DNA from: Chromatiales bacterium | GTDB lineage: Bacteria; Pseudomonadota; Gammaproteobacteria; UBA6429; Thiohalophilaceae | Length of the DNA: 7,566 nucleotides | Direction of reading: 5' to 3' | NCBI GenBank assembly: GCA_027001895.1 | Contig: JALTLP010000046.1 | Span: 1-7,566, forward strand | Part shown: piece after piece, positions 6,851 through 7,566 of the stretch | Layout: every line of letters begins with the position of its first letter | Position numbering within the stretch: position 1 is the stretch's first letter | Translations under genes and position numbers: made by a program | The notes under the pieces: model-generated | What the model was told of the DNA's origin: nothing | What the model saw: the letters and a program-made list of their open reading frames with translations, nothing else | Database searches by the model: none

Positions 6851-7180
6851 TTAATTTTGGGGGTCGACACACTTGTAAACAAAAAATGTTTGTATGCCAT
6901 TTTTAACAGGCGATGCGGCCACAACCGTGTCGCCGTTTAAATCAGGTGCAGCATTGCGGGCGAGTCTCTGTAATTCTTTTTCAACCGTTTTTTTATTTCG
7001 TTTAATACCGGCAATTTCTGCTTTAACTGAAACGGTTGTTTTTCCTTTTTTGGTGCAGCTATTTATTTCATAGGGTTCAAGCACCCGAACTTTTTCACCA
7101 AGCCCGGATAACGGTGCCCAGGTACAGGCTGTTGTAAATAATATTGATGAAAGTAAACTAAAAGAAAGCTGTTTTTTCAT
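6851..7180 (-). CDS. DUF4156-like small lipoprotein
   Basis: Starting at the ATG at 7178-7180, the product has 109 residues: MKK, a hydrophobic segment and LFTTAC, giving a probable lipidated Cys19. A longer frame from 7213 would add 11 residues before this signal sequence and is less likely. The mature part, GEKVRVLEPYEINSC (28-42), TTVSVKAEIAGIKRN, LQRLARNAAPDLNGDTVV and a closing FFVYKC, matches the pattern I associate with DUF4156 lipoproteins. Cys42 and Cys104 could form a disulfide. The family is uncharacterised; a fold resemblance to RcsF/YbjQ-type proteins is possible but only an impression. An envelope location, probably anchored to a membrane, is inferred from the lipobox. The start lies 61 bases after the stop of the truncated PhnD-like gene on the same strand, and no clear separate promoter is seen, so the two may be co-transcribed. 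Confidence 0.8.
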   Translation of the reverse strand: MKKQLSFSLLSSILFTTACTWAPLSGLGEKVRVLEPYEINSCTKKGKTTVSVKAEIAGIKRNKKTVEKELQRLARNAAPDLNGDTVVAASPVKNGIQTFFVYKCVDPQN

Positions 7181-7241
7181 AATAAATTTTTCCATACTTA
7201 AAATTAAAAGCATATAGAAAAATTTTTACTATAAAAAGCGA

Positions 7242-7566
7242 TCAGTTCAAATTTAATTGTTTAATGTCATTCCAGTCAGAATCAGTGGCTTTTTCAACAG
7301 GATTAAGTTTTAAATCTTGCAGAATTTTTTTGCCGGCTGCTGTGGTTGCAAGTTTAACAAGTGCCTGTTGTACTTTTAATACCACCTGCTGTGGCACTCG
7401 TGGGTGGGCAGCAAAGGCGTGGGGTGTATAGCCTTTTGTCGTGTACAGGATTGTTAGTTTTGAACGTATAGTGGGTTTTAATGCATTAAATGTACGTAAT
7501 ACACCACCACCGGCCGGGAAATCGCCCAACGCGACATGGTAATAAACACTGTCGTGCGACCCTACG
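7242..7566 (-). CDS. PhnD-like periplasmic binding protein, 5' end beyond the window
   Basis: The frame is open through the right edge, so only the last 107 codons are present. A TTG at 7527-7529 is internal, not a start: the 12 codons upstream of it read VGSHDSVYYHVA and continue the family motif. The visible C-terminal lobe, including GSHDSVYYHVALGDFPAGGG, VLRTFNAL, LYTTKGYTPHAFAAHPRVP and a final helix-rich part with DSDWNDIK, is typical of PhnD-like (phosphate/phosphonate-type) binding proteins. It resembles a different branch from the complete family member at 5683-6549, so a recent duplication is unlikely. Its ligand and its partner are unknown because the upstream context is missing. 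The small lipoprotein gene follows on the same strand. Confidence 0.85.
   Translation of the reverse strand, partial: VGSHDSVYYHVALGDFPAGGGVLRTFNALKPTIRSKLTILYTTKGYTPHAFAAHPRVPQQVVLKVQQALVKLATTAAGKKILQDLKLNPVEKATDSDWNDIKQLNLN

Noticed and set aside
7242..7529. A complete 95-residue protein starting at a TTG at 7529
   Set aside because: The frame stays open to the window edge and the upstream codons continue a PhnD-like motif, so this is the C-terminal part of a larger protein.
1..7566. CRISPR array, tRNA, rRNA, insertion sequence or phage genes
   Set aside because: No regularly spaced direct repeats, tRNA-like cloverleaf, transposase or phage-type protein was seen in either strand.

Overview
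The window looks like chromosomal DNA from a gammaproteobacterium of moderate-to-low GC content, with AT-rich intergenic stretches. The main evidence is argB followed directly by slmA, a pairing typical of Gammaproteobacteria. The TauE/SafE permease, the DUF4124-type secreted protein and the PhnD-like/GGDEF-EAL genes fit the same class. I cannot name a genus from the sequence alone.

Layout. Bases 1-165 hold a structured non-coding stretch of five consecutive short inverted repeats, which reads like a dispersed intergenic repeat. After a short leader come argB (281-1174, +) and slmA (1202-1798, +), probably one transcript. A convergent gene (1822-2448, -) encodes a secreted DUF4124-like coiled-coil protein. 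Only 29 bases away and divergent is a TauE/SafE family permease (2478-3236, +). From 3244 to the right edge everything is on the minus strand. Read in the direction of transcription, the order is: a truncated PhnD-like periplasmic binding protein (7566 to 7242), a small DUF4156-like lipoprotein (7180 to 6851), about 300 bases of AT-rich non-coding DNA, a complete PhnD-like binding protein (6549 to 5683), and a large membrane GGDEF-EAL protein with HAMP and PAS domains (5661 to 3244).

How the genes may work together. The left part is housekeeping: arginine biosynthesis and nucleoid occlusion. The right part is the most interesting. Two PhnD-like binding proteins and an envelope lipoprotein lie next to a bifunctional cyclic-di-GMP enzyme, and no ABC permease or ATPase gene is visible in the window. 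The complete binding protein ends 21 bases before the GGDEF-EAL start, so the two are probably co-expressed. The simplest inference is a periplasmic ligand sensor that adjusts c-di-GMP turnover through the periplasmic domain of the enzyme, analogous in logic to Vibrio NspS-MbaA. Components of this kind are known families; what is untested is the pairing and the ligand.
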